38,961 nt of DNA. It comes from Actinomycetes bacterium (GTDB lineage Bacteria; Actinomycetota; Acidimicrobiia; Acidimicrobiales; Palsa-688). Made by a program: the position numbers and the translations under genes. The DNA is taken from assembly GCA_021828475.1 (NCBI GenBank), contig JAJZIY010000030.1:1-38961 (forward strand), given 5' to 3'. Shown here piece after piece: positions 23,338-31,728 of this stretch (positions are counted from its first letter, which is position 1; every line of letters starts with the position of its first letter). Below the pieces are notes generated by a model. That model was not told the origin of the DNA, searched no databases, and saw only the letters and a program-made list of their open reading frames with translations.

Positions 23338-24807
23338 ATGCTGGCCCGCAAGATGGACGCCTCGGACCTCACTCGCCAGGAGGCGCTCCTGGCACCGATG
23401 TACGGCTCGCGCGAACTGGGCGAGCCTGTACCCCGCTACGAGCTGCCCGATGGACGAATGCCGGCCCAGGTCGCCTACCAACTGGTGCACGACGAGCTCA
23501 ACCTGGACGGCAACCCGGCGCTCAACCTGGCCAGTTTCGTGACCACCTGGATGGAGCCCGAGGCCGACCGGCTCATGGCGGAGTCGTTCGGCCGCAACTA
23601 CATCGACGCCGACGAGTACCCCCAGACCACTGAGATCCACAACCGCTGCGTCAACATGCTTGCGGGACTGTTCCACGCCCCCTCCGGCGAGGGAGCGGCC
23701 GTGGGCTGCGCGACCGTCGGCTCCAGCGAAGCCATACACCTGGCCGGACTGGCCATGAAGTGGCGCTGGCGGGCGCGGCGTGCGGCGCAGGGGCTCCCGA
23801 CTGGGGCGCCCAACATCGTCATGGGAGCCAACGTCCAGGTCTGCTGGGAGAAGTTCGCCCGGTACTTCGACGTCGAAGCGCGTTACGTACCGCTCACGGG
23901 CGAGCGCTTCGTCATCGGGGTCGAGGAGGCGATGTCCATGGTGGACGAGAACACCATCGGCGTGGTGGGCATACTCGGCAGCACCTATACGGGTGAGTAC
24001 GAGCCGGTCAAGGAGCTCAACGACGCCATCGTCGCGCTCAACTCGGAGAGGGGCTGGGACGTTGCCCTGCACGTCGACGGCGCCAGCGGCGCTTTCGTCG
24101 CCCCTTTCACGGCGCCCGATCTCGAATGGGACTTCAGGCTCCCCGCCGTGCGCTCCATCAATGCGTCGGGGCACAAGTACGGCCTCGTCTACCCCGGTGT
24201 CGGCTGGGTGGTATGGCGCAGTGAGGACGACCTGCCCTCCGACCTCATCTTCCACGTCAACTACCTGGGCGGCGACCAGCCGACCTTCAACCTCAACTTC
24301 AGCCGGGGCGCCGGGCAGATCCTGGCCCAGTACTACAACTTCCTGCGCCTGGGCCGGCAAGGTTACACGGAGGTCATGAGAACGCTGGAGCAGACCGCGT
24401 CCCACCTGGCATCGGCCGTGGCTTGCATAGGCCCGTTCGAGATATTGAGCAAGCCCCGCACGGTCCCGCTGGTCTGTTTCCGTTTGGAGGATGCCGCCGC
24501 ACGCCCCTACAGCGTGTTCGACATATCCTCCGAGCTGCGCCAGCGAGGCTGGATCGTGCCTGCGTACACCATGGCTCCCGACGCGGAGGAAGTGGCGGTC
24601 CTCCGAGTTGTCGTCAAGGAGAACTTCTCACGCGACCTGGCGGACATGCTCGCCTCGGACCTGGCGCGCTCGGTCGAGCACCTCGAGGCCCACGGCCCCT
24701 CGCGCCACGGCACGAGCCACGCCGGGCCGGGCTCGTCCCACATACGCGCCGCTGCCCCGGCCAAGGCGCACGCCGCAAACCACCGCCGGGCACACGGCGT
24801 CTGCTGA
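23338..24807 (+). CDS. gadB: Glutamate decarboxylase
   Basis: A 489-residue PLP enzyme converting L-glutamate to GABA and CO2, consuming a proton. Family features are NLDGNPALNLASFVTTWMEP near the N-terminus, QTTEIHNRCVNMLAGLFHAP, the GSSEAIHLAGLAMKWRW segment, HVDGASGAFVAPF and the PLP lysine K280 in NASGHKYGLVYPGVGW. The length is slightly above E. coli GadB (466) owing to a His/Ala-rich C-terminal tail. ATG 23338 has GGGAGGTGG upstream. No GadC-type antiporter gene lies nearby, so a GABA-shunt role is as likely as acid resistance. The gene ends at a strong hairpin shared with the convergent gnd gene. Confidence 0.93.
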   Translation: MLARKMDASDLTRQEALLAPMYGSRELGEPVPRYELPDGRMPAQVAYQLVHDELNLDGNPALNLASFVTTWMEPEADRLMAESFGRNYIDADEYPQTTEIHNRCVNMLAGLFHAPSGEGAAVGCATVGSSEAIHLAGLAMKWRWRARRAAQGLPTGAPNIVMGANVQVCWEKFARYFDVEARYVPLTGERFVIGVEEAMSMVDENTIGVVGILGSTYTGEYEPVKELNDAIVALNSERGWDVALHVDGASGAFVAPFTAPDLEWDFRLPAVRSINASGHKYGLVYPGVGWVVWRSEDDLPSDLIFHVNYLGGDQPTFNLNFSRGAGQILAQYYNFLRLGRQGYTEVMRTLEQTASHLASAVACIGPFEILSKPRTVPLVCFRLEDAAARPYSVFDISSELRQRGWIVPAYTMAPDAEEVAVLRVVVKENFSRDLADMLASDLARSVEHLEAHGPSRHGTSHAGPGSSHIRAAAPAKAHAANHRRAHGVC

Positions 24808-24828
24808 AGCGCTCCCGCCCCTCCAGTC

Positions 24829-24858
24829 GTGGCGCCCGCTGTCTCGGGCGGGCGCCAC
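24829..24858. terminator. Bidirectional terminator hairpin between gadB and gnd
   Basis: GTGGCGCCCGC (24829-24839) and GCGGGCGCCAC (24848-24858) form a perfect 11-bp stem with an 8-nt loop in the 68-bp gap between two convergent genes. There is no T tract, as is common in actinobacteria. Confidence 0.65.
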
Positions 24859-24875
24859 GGCCGAAGAGAAGCCCG

Positions 24876-25895
24876 TCAGGTGTGGGCCTGCTCGGCGTGC
24901 CCGCCGAACTCCTTGCGCATTGCCGACAGCACCCTGTCGGCGAAATCCGCCTCGCCGCGGCTACTGAAGCGCTCGTAAAGGGCGGCCGTGAGCACGTGGG
25001 CGGGCACCGCCTCGTCGATGGCCGCCTTTATCGTCCAGCGGCCCTCCCCCGAGTCGGACACCCTGCCCTCGAAGCCGGCCAGCTGCGGATCCTGGTGCAG
25101 GGCGTGGGCGGTCAGGTCGAGCAACCAGGAGGCGATGACGCTCCCCCTGCGCCAGACCTCGGCGATCTCGGGGATGTCCATGTCGTACTGGTAGTGCTCC
25201 GGGTCGCCGAGCGGCGTGTTCTCGGCGTCGTAGCCGGCGCTCGCCGCCTTGCCGATGTTGGCCTTGGCCAGCACGCCGAGCCCCTCGGCGTAAGCGGCCA
25301 TGATGCCGTACTCGATGCCGTTGTGGACCATCTTGACGAAATGGCCGGCTCCGGCAGGACCGCAGTGGAGGTAGCCCTTTTCGGACGGCGCAAGTTCGCC
25401 CGTGCGGCCGTCGGTGCGCGGGGCTGCTCCGTGGCCCGGCGCTATCGCGGCGAATATCGGGTCGAGCCGGCCGACCACCTCGGCCTCGCCCCCGATCATC
25501 AGGCAGTAGCCGCGCCCAAGCCCGAACACGCCCCCGCTGGTACCGACGTCGACATAGTGGACGCCCCGCTCCTCGAGCTTGGCGGCGCGTGCGATGTCGT
25601 CGTGGTAGTGGGAATTGCCGCCGTCGATCACGGTGTCGCCTGTCGACATCAGGGCCGCCAGGTTGGTGACCGTTTCACCCGTGTACCCTGCCGGCACCAT
25701 CACCCACGCTGCGCGGGGCGCGTCGAGCCTGGTCACGAAGTCCTCCAGGCTCGTGGCCCCAGTGGCGCCCTCTGCCGCCATCGCCGCGACCGCATCGCTG
25801 TCGACGTCGTAGACGACGCAGGTGTGACCAGCCCGCATGAGGCGGCGCACCATGTTGGCGCCCATGCGCCCGAGCCCGACCATCCCCAGTTGCAC
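24876..25895 (-). CDS. gnd: 6-phosphogluconate dehydrogenase, short decarboxylating type
   Basis: A 339-residue enzyme oxidising and decarboxylating 6-phosphogluconate to ribulose 5-phosphate. It has the Rossmann motif GMVGLGRMGANMVRRLMRAG, DGGNSHYHDD, DVGTSGGVFGLGRGYCLMIGG and the catalytic-lysine motif GAGHFVKMVHNGIEYG. It belongs to the short (about 300-340 residue) YqeC/GndA branch. The aspartate after strand 2 (VVYDVDSD) favours NAD over NADP, which is inference. GTG 25895 was chosen over ATG 25919 because GGGAGG (25906-25901) lies 5 nt upstream and the protein then starts directly with the Rossmann strand. No other pentose-phosphate gene is adjacent. Confidence 0.93.
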   Translation of the reverse strand: MQLGMVGLGRMGANMVRRLMRAGHTCVVYDVDSDAVAAMAAEGATGATSLEDFVTRLDAPRAAWVMVPAGYTGETVTNLAALMSTGDTVIDGGNSHYHDDIARAAKLEERGVHYVDVGTSGGVFGLGRGYCLMIGGEAEVVGRLDPIFAAIAPGHGAAPRTDGRTGELAPSEKGYLHCGPAGAGHFVKMVHNGIEYGIMAAYAEGLGVLAKANIGKAASAGYDAENTPLGDPEHYQYDMDIPEIAEVWRRGSVIASWLLDLTAHALHQDPQLAGFEGRVSDSGEGRWTIKAAIDEAVPAHVLTAALYERFSSRGEADFADRVLSAMRKEFGGHAEQAHT

Positions 25896-26053
25896 GGCTA
25901 CCTCCCGGTACCTCGGCATCGGCGGCCGACCGGCCGCCCCGGGGTGCAACCTAGCGCCTCGGGCGCCGCTCCCGCCTCGGAGCCGTCGACGGGACAGGGC
26001 GGCGCCAGGCCGGCAATCCGCGCCCCGGGCGGCGATGTGGACGAGAATATGGC

Positions 26054-26917
26054 GTGACCCAGTACAGGCCGAGGCACGTCCACAGCGCCGGTGACGGTCC
26101 CGGCTCGCCCGGGAACGCCGGCGGGGAGGCAGGGCTGCCGACACCGCCGGCAGGCACGCCAGCGGTCCCCGGCCCGCAGGCAGGCAGGCGGCGCAGGGGG
26201 GCGGCGCGGCGGCGCAATGGCCCGTTGCGACCACCGCGCCTGGGCACCGGCACATCGCTCGCCTTGGTCGGTCTCGGCGTCCTCGCCGTCATGGCCGGAC
26301 TGGTGGTCCTCTCCCTTCCGGCCACGACCAGCTACCCCCGCCTGGCCTCGGGCACCGCGCACGGCAAAGCGGACCGTAAGGCGGCCGGCCGCCCGGCAGC
26401 GAGCACACCCGTGACGGGAGCCCCCGGCGCTCGCCACGTTGCCCGCTCCGGCGGCACAGGGCCGGCGCACCACCCCTACACCGCAGCCGGCCACTCCACC
26501 GGCGGCACTGCGCTCAGCGCCGCCGACATGACCGCCCCCGCCGCCAACCTCCCCGCCCCCGCCGGCTTCGGCCCGGTGCTGCGCCAGGCCTGGGTGGCTG
26601 CCCAGCACGCCCGCACCGCCATGACGGCCGCTGATGTCCAGTCGACCGCTCCGGGCACGGTCTTCTACGCCGTGCAGCAGGGCACCGGCTACGCGTGGGC
26701 CATCTCCCGCTTCCTCCCCACGGCTGCCGCCGGCACCCAGGCCGGCACCACGGCAGGCAAGGCGCTGGTGGCGGCCTTCGCCGACTACGGCGCCTTCCGC
26801 CGCCCCCCCGGTGGGCGATGGTCGTACATCGCCTCTTTCGCTCCTGGCACCTGCCCTCCAGCCGTGCCGCCCCCGGTGCTCACCGCCTGGGGCATGTGCG
26901 GCAACGTCGGATCCTGA
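26054..26917 (+). CDS. Hypothetical single-pass membrane protein
   Basis: A 287-residue protein I do not recognise. An Arg/Pro-rich cytoplasmic N-terminus of about 65 residues (RRRRGAARRRN) precedes one hydrophobic helix (SLALVGLGVLAVMAGLVVLS). A long Ala/Thr/Gly-rich linker follows, then an outer C-terminal domain of about 110 residues with aromatic residues and two cysteines that could form a disulfide (GTCPPAV and GMCGNVG). The GTG start is weakly supported; no clear ribosome binding site is seen. It is divergent from gnd and convergent with proB. Confidence 0.6.
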   Translation: MTQYRPRHVHSAGDGPGSPGNAGGEAGLPTPPAGTPAVPGPQAGRRRRGAARRRNGPLRPPRLGTGTSLALVGLGVLAVMAGLVVLSLPATTSYPRLASGTAHGKADRKAAGRPAASTPVTGAPGARHVARSGGTGPAHHPYTAAGHSTGGTALSAADMTAPAANLPAPAGFGPVLRQAWVAAQHARTAMTAADVQSTAPGTVFYAVQQGTGYAWAISRFLPTAAAGTQAGTTAGKALVAAFADYGAFRRPPGGRWSYIASFAPGTCPPAVPPPVLTAWGMCGNVGS

Positions 26918-26999
26918 CGGGCCGGCGCAGTGCTCACCTGCGAGCCGCTCGGCGGGCTGCCGCCCGGCCGGCAGGCGAGGCGGTCGGGCCAGCGGCCCC

Positions 27000-28121
27000 T
27001 CAGGGCAGCAGCACGAGGTCGTCGCGGTGCACGACCTCCGGGGGAACGTCCGGGGGTAGCTCGGACGTCCTGCGTCCGGCCCACTCGCCAAGGGCCTTGG
27101 CACTGTGGCGCACCAGGCCCTTGGCGAACACTGCCCCGTCGGGCCCGGCAAGTTCGACGGCGTCGTCGGGCTGGAAGTCACCCAGGACCCGGGCCACGCC
27201 CGCAGGAAGCAGGGACACCCCCCTCTCGATGAGGGCCTGCCTGGCCCCGGCATCGACCACAACCCGACCTGCGGGAGCGAGGGCGAACGCGATCCACAGC
27301 TTGCGGGCCGGGAGCCGGCCCGGGCGGGCCCGCACCAGGGTACCCACGCCGGACTGCCCTGCCAACGCGTCGGTGAGGACGTCCGAGCGCTCGGCCGAGG
27401 CGATGACGACCGGCACCCCCGACCACGCGGCCATCTTGGCCGCCGCGAGCTTCGAGGCCATGCCGCCACTGCCGCGCTCGCTGCCGGCGCCTCCCGCCAG
27501 AGCCAGCACCTGGTCGACCTCGGCCACCTCCTCGACCAGGCGCGCCTCGCCGTCCACACGCGGGTCTGCCGTGAAGAGGCCGGCGGCGTCGGTCAGCAGC
27601 ACGAGCATGTCCGCCTGGACGAGGTGGGCGACCAGGGCCGCCAGGCGGTCGTTGTCGCCGAAGCGGATCTCGTCGTCGGCGACCGCATCGTTCTCGTTGA
27701 CGACCGGGACGACGCCCAGGCCCACGAGCAGGCGCAGGGTCTGGCGGGCGTGCAGGTACTGCGCCCGGTTGAAGAAGTCCAGGGGGGCGAGCAGGACCTG
27801 CCCGCAGGCCAGGCCCACGGCCTCCATGCCCCGCTCGTAGTGGCGCATGAGGCGGCTCTGGCCGACGGCCGATGCGGCCTGCAGCAGCGCCGGGTCCGTC
27901 GGGCGTGGCTGGATCCCGAGCACCTTCAGGCCGGCGGCCACCGCACCGCTGGTCACAAGGACGACGTGGTCACCACCGGCGTGGACGGCAGCCACCTCGG
28001 TGCTGAGCTTGGCGATGGCCGCATCCGACACCCTGCCCTGCTCGTCCGTCACGGACGACGAGCCGATCTTGACCACCACCGTGCGGCCGCTGCCGTGCTG
28101 GCCGGCTGTTGGGGCGCTCAT
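27000..28121 (-). CDS. proB: Glutamate 5-kinase
   Basis: A 373-residue enzyme phosphorylating L-glutamate with ATP, the first step of proline synthesis. The amino-acid-kinase domain begins TVVVKIGSSSVTDEQG and contains VLVTSGAVAAGLKVLG, GLGVVPVVNENDAVADDEIRFGDND and the AKMAAWSGVPVVIA segment. A C-terminal PUA domain runs from about residue 275 to 365. The ATG shares one base with the obgE stop (TGATG), giving translational coupling. ProA does not follow; the next gene downstream is on the other strand, so the usual rplU-rpmA-obgE-proB-proA series is cut here. Confidence 0.95.
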   Translation of the reverse strand: MSAPTAGQHGSGRTVVVKIGSSSVTDEQGRVSDAAIAKLSTEVAAVHAGGDHVVLVTSGAVAAGLKVLGIQPRPTDPALLQAASAVGQSRLMRHYERGMEAVGLACGQVLLAPLDFFNRAQYLHARQTLRLLVGLGVVPVVNENDAVADDEIRFGDNDRLAALVAHLVQADMLVLLTDAAGLFTADPRVDGEARLVEEVAEVDQVLALAGGAGSERGSGGMASKLAAAKMAAWSGVPVVIASAERSDVLTDALAGQSGVGTLVRARPGRLPARKLWIAFALAPAGRVVVDAGARQALIERGVSLLPAGVARVLGDFQPDDAVELAGPDGAVFAKGLVRHSAKALGEWAGRRTSELPPDVPPEVVHRDDLVLLP

Positions 28122-29362
28122 CAGTCCGGCTCCCAATCGAACTCGAGCCTGCCGATGCGCACCCGGTCCCCCGGCCTCGCCCCCGCCCTGGCCAGAGCCC
28201 GGTCGACACCCAAGCGGCGCAGCCGCCCCTGCGCGTAGGCCAGCGCCGTCGGGTCGGTGAGGTCGGACAGGGCCACTGCCCGCTCAGCCTGCCTGCCCTT
28301 GACGACGAGAGCCCCGTCTGGCGCCCTTTCGACCACCACTCCGGCAGGCACGGGACGGTGCACCACCATGCCCCGGGGCGCCGGCCGGGCCGACCGGGCC
28401 TCCTCCACCATCACGGCCAGGCGCCCGAGCAGCCACTGCACCCCCTCCCCGGTCACGGCCGAGATGACGGGCAGCCCCTCAGCCAGGGCAGTCCTCGCGT
28501 CGGGGCCGACCATGTCCGCCCTCGAGCCCACGACGAGCCTCGGGCGCTCAACCAGGTCCGGCTGGTAGCTGGCCAGCTCGGCGAGCAGCGCCGCCTCCTG
28601 GTCGCGGGGGCTGCGCCCGTCGTCGGGGGCCAGGTCGACCAGTACGAGCAGGGCCCGGGCCCGCTCGATGTGGCGCAGGAAGCGGTGACCGAGCCCTTTG
28701 CCCTCGCTTGCCCCGTCGACCAGGCCGGGGATGTCAGCGGCGACGAACTCGTGGTCGTCGAAGCGGACGACCCCGAGGTGGGGCTCCAGCGTGGTGAAGG
28801 GGTAGTTGGCGATCTTCGGCTTGGCCGCCGAGATACGCGATATCAACGTGGACTTGCCGGCATTGGGGAAGCCGACCAGGGCCACGTCCGCCATGAGCTT
28901 GAGCTCGAGGTTGTACCAGACCTCCTCGCCCACCTCGCCCTGCTCGGCGAACGCCGGCGCACGGCGGCGGTTGGAGAGGAACCTGGCGTTGCCGCGCCCA
29001 CCCTGGCCACCACGGGCCGCCATCCAGCGCGCCCCGGCCTGGCTCAGGTCTGCCAGCACCTCGCCGTCGCGGTCACGCACCACGGTGCCTTCGGGTACGG
29101 GCACCTCGACGTCCGAGCCGCCCCGGCCGTGCCGGCCCTTGCCCATGCCGTGCGTGCCCGATGTCGCCCGCCGGTGGGGATGGTCCTTGAACGAGAGCAA
29201 AGAGGCGACGTTGTGGTCCGCCAGGAGCCATACGTCCCCACCCCTGCCACCGTCGCCGCCGTCTGGGCCGCCCTCGGAGACGTGTGCCTCCCGGCGGAAC
29301 GAGACCGCCCCGGCGCCGCCGTCACCGGCCTTGACGTGCAGCTGGCATTCGTCAACGAACAC
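28121..29362 (-). CDS. obgE: Obg/CgtA family GTPase
   Basis: A 413-residue ribosome-associated GTPase involved in 50S assembly and stress control. It has the glycine-rich Obg domain (residues 1-155: KAGDGGAGAVSFRREAH, GGRGNARFLSNRRRAP), then the G domain with G1 GFPNAGKST, the switch segment NYPFTTLEP, G3 DIPGLVDGAS and an NKxD-like motif changed to GSRADM, then a C-terminal OCT domain of about 75 residues. The fourth G motif is GSRAD in place of NKxD, which may alter guanine specificity. The GTG start has AAGGAAAGG upstream. A 14-bp palindrome CCCGCCCGGGCGGG (29380-29393) lies just before it. Confidence 0.95.
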   Translation of the reverse strand: MFVDECQLHVKAGDGGAGAVSFRREAHVSEGGPDGGDGGRGGDVWLLADHNVASLLSFKDHPHRRATSGTHGMGKGRHGRGGSDVEVPVPEGTVVRDRDGEVLADLSQAGARWMAARGGQGGRGNARFLSNRRRAPAFAEQGEVGEEVWYNLELKLMADVALVGFPNAGKSTLISRISAAKPKIANYPFTTLEPHLGVVRFDDHEFVAADIPGLVDGASEGKGLGHRFLRHIERARALLVLVDLAPDDGRSPRDQEAALLAELASYQPDLVERPRLVVGSRADMVGPDARTALAEGLPVISAVTGEGVQWLLGRLAVMVEEARSARPAPRGMVVHRPVPAGVVVERAPDGALVVKGRQAERAVALSDLTDPTALAYAQGRLRRLGVDRALARAGARPGDRVRIGRLEFDWEPD

Positions 29363-29436
29363 GGCTGGCCTTTCCTTGACCCGCCCGGGCGGGCCGGGGA
29401 GCCAACTGGCGCAGCGCCGTCAGGGTGAGGGCGGAG

Positions 29437-29703
29437 TCAGTTGGCCGAAGCGGCCGCTGGCTCGACGTCGACCAGGCGGCGGCCGTTGCGGCTGCCGAAG
29501 CGGACCTGACCGTCGACCAGTGCGAACAGGGTGTCGTCCGAACCCTTGCCGACCCCCGAGCCGGGATGGAACCTGGTGCCACGCTGGCGGACGATGATCG
29601 AACCGGCGGTGACCACGCCACCGTCGAACACCTTGACGCCGAGCCTTTGGGCGGCGCTGTCGCGCCCGTTGCGGGTGCTGCCTCCACCCTTGGTCTTCGA
29701 CAC
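29437..29703 (-). CDS. rpmA: 50S ribosomal protein L27
   Basis: An 88-residue ribosomal protein near the peptidyl-transferase centre. The N-terminus [20 protein letters not shown] and the core [19 protein letters not shown] are diagnostic. GTG 29703 was chosen because GGGAGG (29716-29711) lies 7 nt upstream and the protein then starts at the conserved N-terminus; the open frame extends further. It lies 2 bp after the rplU stop and 74 bp before obgE. Confidence 0.96.
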   Translation of the reverse strand: MSKTKGGGSTRNGRDSAAQRLGVKVFDGGVVTAGSIIVRQRGTRFHPGSGVGKGSDDTLFALVDGQVRFGSRNGRRLVDVEPAAASAN

Positions 29704-29705
29704 GT

Positions 29706-30020
29706 CTAAGCCTCCCTGGTGATCGACATCACTTCGATGGTGCTGTAATGCTGCCGGTGGCCCCACCTGCGCCGGCCACGGGTCTTCGACTTGTAGACGA
29801 AGCCCCGGATCTTCGGCCCCTTCTCCTCGCCGACGACCCGGGCACTGACCCTGGCGCCGGCCAGCTCGCCCGGCGTCGACAGGACGGTGGTACCGTCGAC
29901 CAGCATCACCGGGGCGAAGGAGACCTCCTCGCCGTCACCGACCCCGAGGAGCTCGACCGCCAGCCTCTGGCCCTCCTCGACGCGCTCCTGCTTGCCGCCT
30001 GTCTTGATCACTGCGTACAC
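29706..30020 (-). CDS. rplU: 50S ribosomal protein L21
   Basis: A 104-residue ribosomal protein binding 23S rRNA. The protein begins [18 protein letters not shown], the exact family N-terminus, and ends with the basic [22 protein letters not shown] 30020 is therefore the start, although no Shine-Dalgarno precedes it; the bases before it are pyrimidine-rich. A TATACT box lies 9 nt upstream, suggesting a leaderless or nearly leaderless transcript. It is the first gene of the rplU-rpmA-obgE-proB operon. Confidence 0.96.
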   Translation of the reverse strand: MYAVIKTGGKQERVEEGQRLAVELLGVGDGEEVSFAPVMLVDGTTVLSTPGELAGARVSARVVGEEKGPKIRGFVYKSKTRGRRRWGHRQHYSTIEVMSITREA

Positions 30021-30029
30021 AAGAGGAGA

Positions 30030-30035
30030 AGTATA
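30030..30035 (-). promoter_or_regulatory. Candidate -10 element TATACT of the rplU operon
   Basis: TATACT (30035-30030 on the minus strand) ends 9 nt before the rplU GTG; a transcription start 6-7 nt downstream would leave a leader of 0-3 nt. No strong -35 box is seen. Confidence 0.5.
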
Positions 30036-30175
30036 ACGGAAACCGCGCAGGGCCCCGCCAGGCGCCGTCCCCTCGCTCTGAGCGCAACCCCCACTGCCTG
30101 GCTCCTGGCGGGCGTGCCGTGGCTGTCCGGGCACCGGTAGGCTGCCCGTCGAAAGGAAAGGAGGGCTCGACCCCC

Positions 30176-31483
30176 ATGCCCAGTTCTGCTGAAGAAGCCC
30201 TTGGGCCGGCAAACCTCACGGTCGGCGGCGAAACCATTGAGCTGCCCGTCCAGCAGCCCACGCTCGGTCGGAAGACGATCGATGTGAGCTCTCTCGGCCA
30301 GCACGGCCTGGCCGTTTTCGATCCGGGTTACGCTGACACCGCTGCGTACACCTCGGCTATCACCTTCGTGGACGGTGAGGCTGGACGGCTCTACTTCCGG
30401 GGTTACCCGGTCGAGCAGCTGGCCACGTCGCACTCCTTCCTGGAGGTGGCCTACCTCCTCATCTACGGCGAGCTGCCCGGCGCCGAGGCGGCGGACAACT
30501 TCGTCGCCAAGGTACGGGACCCCAAGCTGGCCATCCACGTGGGCATCGAGCGCATGTTCGACACCTTCCCCCAGTCCATGCACCCCATGGCCATGATGTC
30601 CATCGCCACCGAGGCGCTGACCGCCTACGCCGACGAGGACGCAGGCCTGGACGCACGGGCACGGGTCGAGCAGGCCGGCATCCGCCTGCTGTCGTCCATG
30701 CCCGTGTTCGCCGGCTACGCCCACGCCGTGCTTCGCGGCGTCGCGCACGGCAAGAGCAACCGCTCGCTCGACTACGTCGAGGACTTCCTCCAGCTGTGCT
30801 TCTCCCTCCCGGGCAGCGACCACCTGCCCGACAACGCCACCGCCCGCGCCCTCAACACCCTGCTCATCCTCCATGCCGACCACGAGCTCAACTGCTCGAC
30901 GGCGACACTGCGCATGGTGGCCTCGTCCGGAGCCTCCTTCTACGCCGGTGTCTCGGCTGCGATCAACGCCCTCTGGGGACCGCTCCACGGTGGCGCCAAC
31001 CAGGAGGTCATCCGGATGCTCCAGGAGATAAAGGACTCCGGCAAGCCGCTCAGCGCCATCATCGACAAGGCCAAGGACAAGAACGACCCCTTCCGGCTGA
31101 TGGGCTTCGGGCACCGCGTGTACAAGACAACGGACGCCCGTGCCCGCGTGATCCGCCAGATCGCCCTCGACCTGGTGGAGAAGCTGGCGCCCGAGGACCC
31201 CCTGCTCGAGATCGCCATGAAGCTCGAGGAGGTCGCCCTCGCCGACGACTACTTCATCTCGCGCCGGCTGTACCCCAACGTGGACTTCTACTCGGGGATC
31301 ATCTACCGGGCGATCGGGTTCCCCGATGCCATGTTCACCCCTCTGTTCGTGCTCGGCCGCAGTGCCGGGTGGGTCGCCCACTGGCTCGAGATGGCGTCCG
31401 GCCCGGGCCGTATCGGCCGCCCCACGCAGTTCTACAACGGCTCAGCTGAGCGCAACGTGCCGGCGAGGCCGGGCGCCTCCTGA
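30176..31483 (+). CDS. gltA: Citrate synthase
   Basis: A 435-residue enzyme condensing acetyl-CoA with oxaloacetate, the entry step of the TCA cycle. The length and N-terminal part fit the hexameric type II class. The three catalytic residues are visible: His in ALWGPLHGGANQ, His in MGFGHRVYKTTDARA and Asp in PNVDFYSGIIYRAIG; the C-terminal LGRSAGWVAHWLEM is also typical. ATG 30176 has AAGGAAAGGAGGG about 11 nt upstream; an in-frame GTG at 30119 gives a poor extension. It is divergent from rplU with 155 bp between starts and interrupts the conserved gene order RNase E-rplU. Confidence 0.95.
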   Translation: MPSSAEEALGPANLTVGGETIELPVQQPTLGRKTIDVSSLGQHGLAVFDPGYADTAAYTSAITFVDGEAGRLYFRGYPVEQLATSHSFLEVAYLLIYGELPGAEAADNFVAKVRDPKLAIHVGIERMFDTFPQSMHPMAMMSIATEALTAYADEDAGLDARARVEQAGIRLLSSMPVFAGYAHAVLRGVAHGKSNRSLDYVEDFLQLCFSLPGSDHLPDNATARALNTLLILHADHELNCSTATLRMVASSGASFYAGVSAAINALWGPLHGGANQEVIRMLQEIKDSGKPLSAIIDKAKDKNDPFRLMGFGHRVYKTTDARARVIRQIALDLVEKLAPEDPLLEIAMKLEEVALADDYFISRRLYPNVDFYSGIIYRAIGFPDAMFTPLFVLGRSAGWVAHWLEMASGPGRIGRPTQFYNGSAERNVPARPGAS

Positions 31484-31567
31484 GCGCAACCGAGCCAGGC
31501 ACACGGCTGCCCGGCCCGGCCCGGCCCGTTCCGAGATCCTGCCCCGGTTCCCGGCCCCTCGCCAACG

Positions 31568-31617
31568 GCCGGTCCTGACTCGTTCCGAGGCCCAGCCCGG
31601 AGCGTGCCAGGACCGGC
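31568..31617 (+). terminator. Inverted repeat downstream of citrate synthase
   Basis: GCCGGTCCTG (31568-31577) and CAGGACCGGC (31608-31617) are perfect 10-bp complements with a 30-nt loop that itself contains CTCG-TTC-CGAG. It lies 85 nt after the stop. Confidence 0.4.
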
Positions 31618-31728
31618 ACAGCGCTCAGCGAGCCGGGCGGAGGGGCGGGGAAAGCACACCGATCCTCGCTAGGCTCACCGCGTTGCCGGCCAGACCGGCG
31701 TTGTGCTTCCCACAAGGAGGTAGTAACC

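Noticed and set aside
24423..26057. 544-codon plus-strand frame crossing gadB end and gnd
   Set aside because: Antisense to clear 6-phosphogluconate dehydrogenase motifs; no motif of its own.
29380..29393. 14-bp palindrome CCCGCCCGGGCGGG before obgE
   Set aside because: GC-only palindromes this long are expected at times in such DNA; no promoter or repeat supports a regulatory role, so it is only mentioned under obgE.
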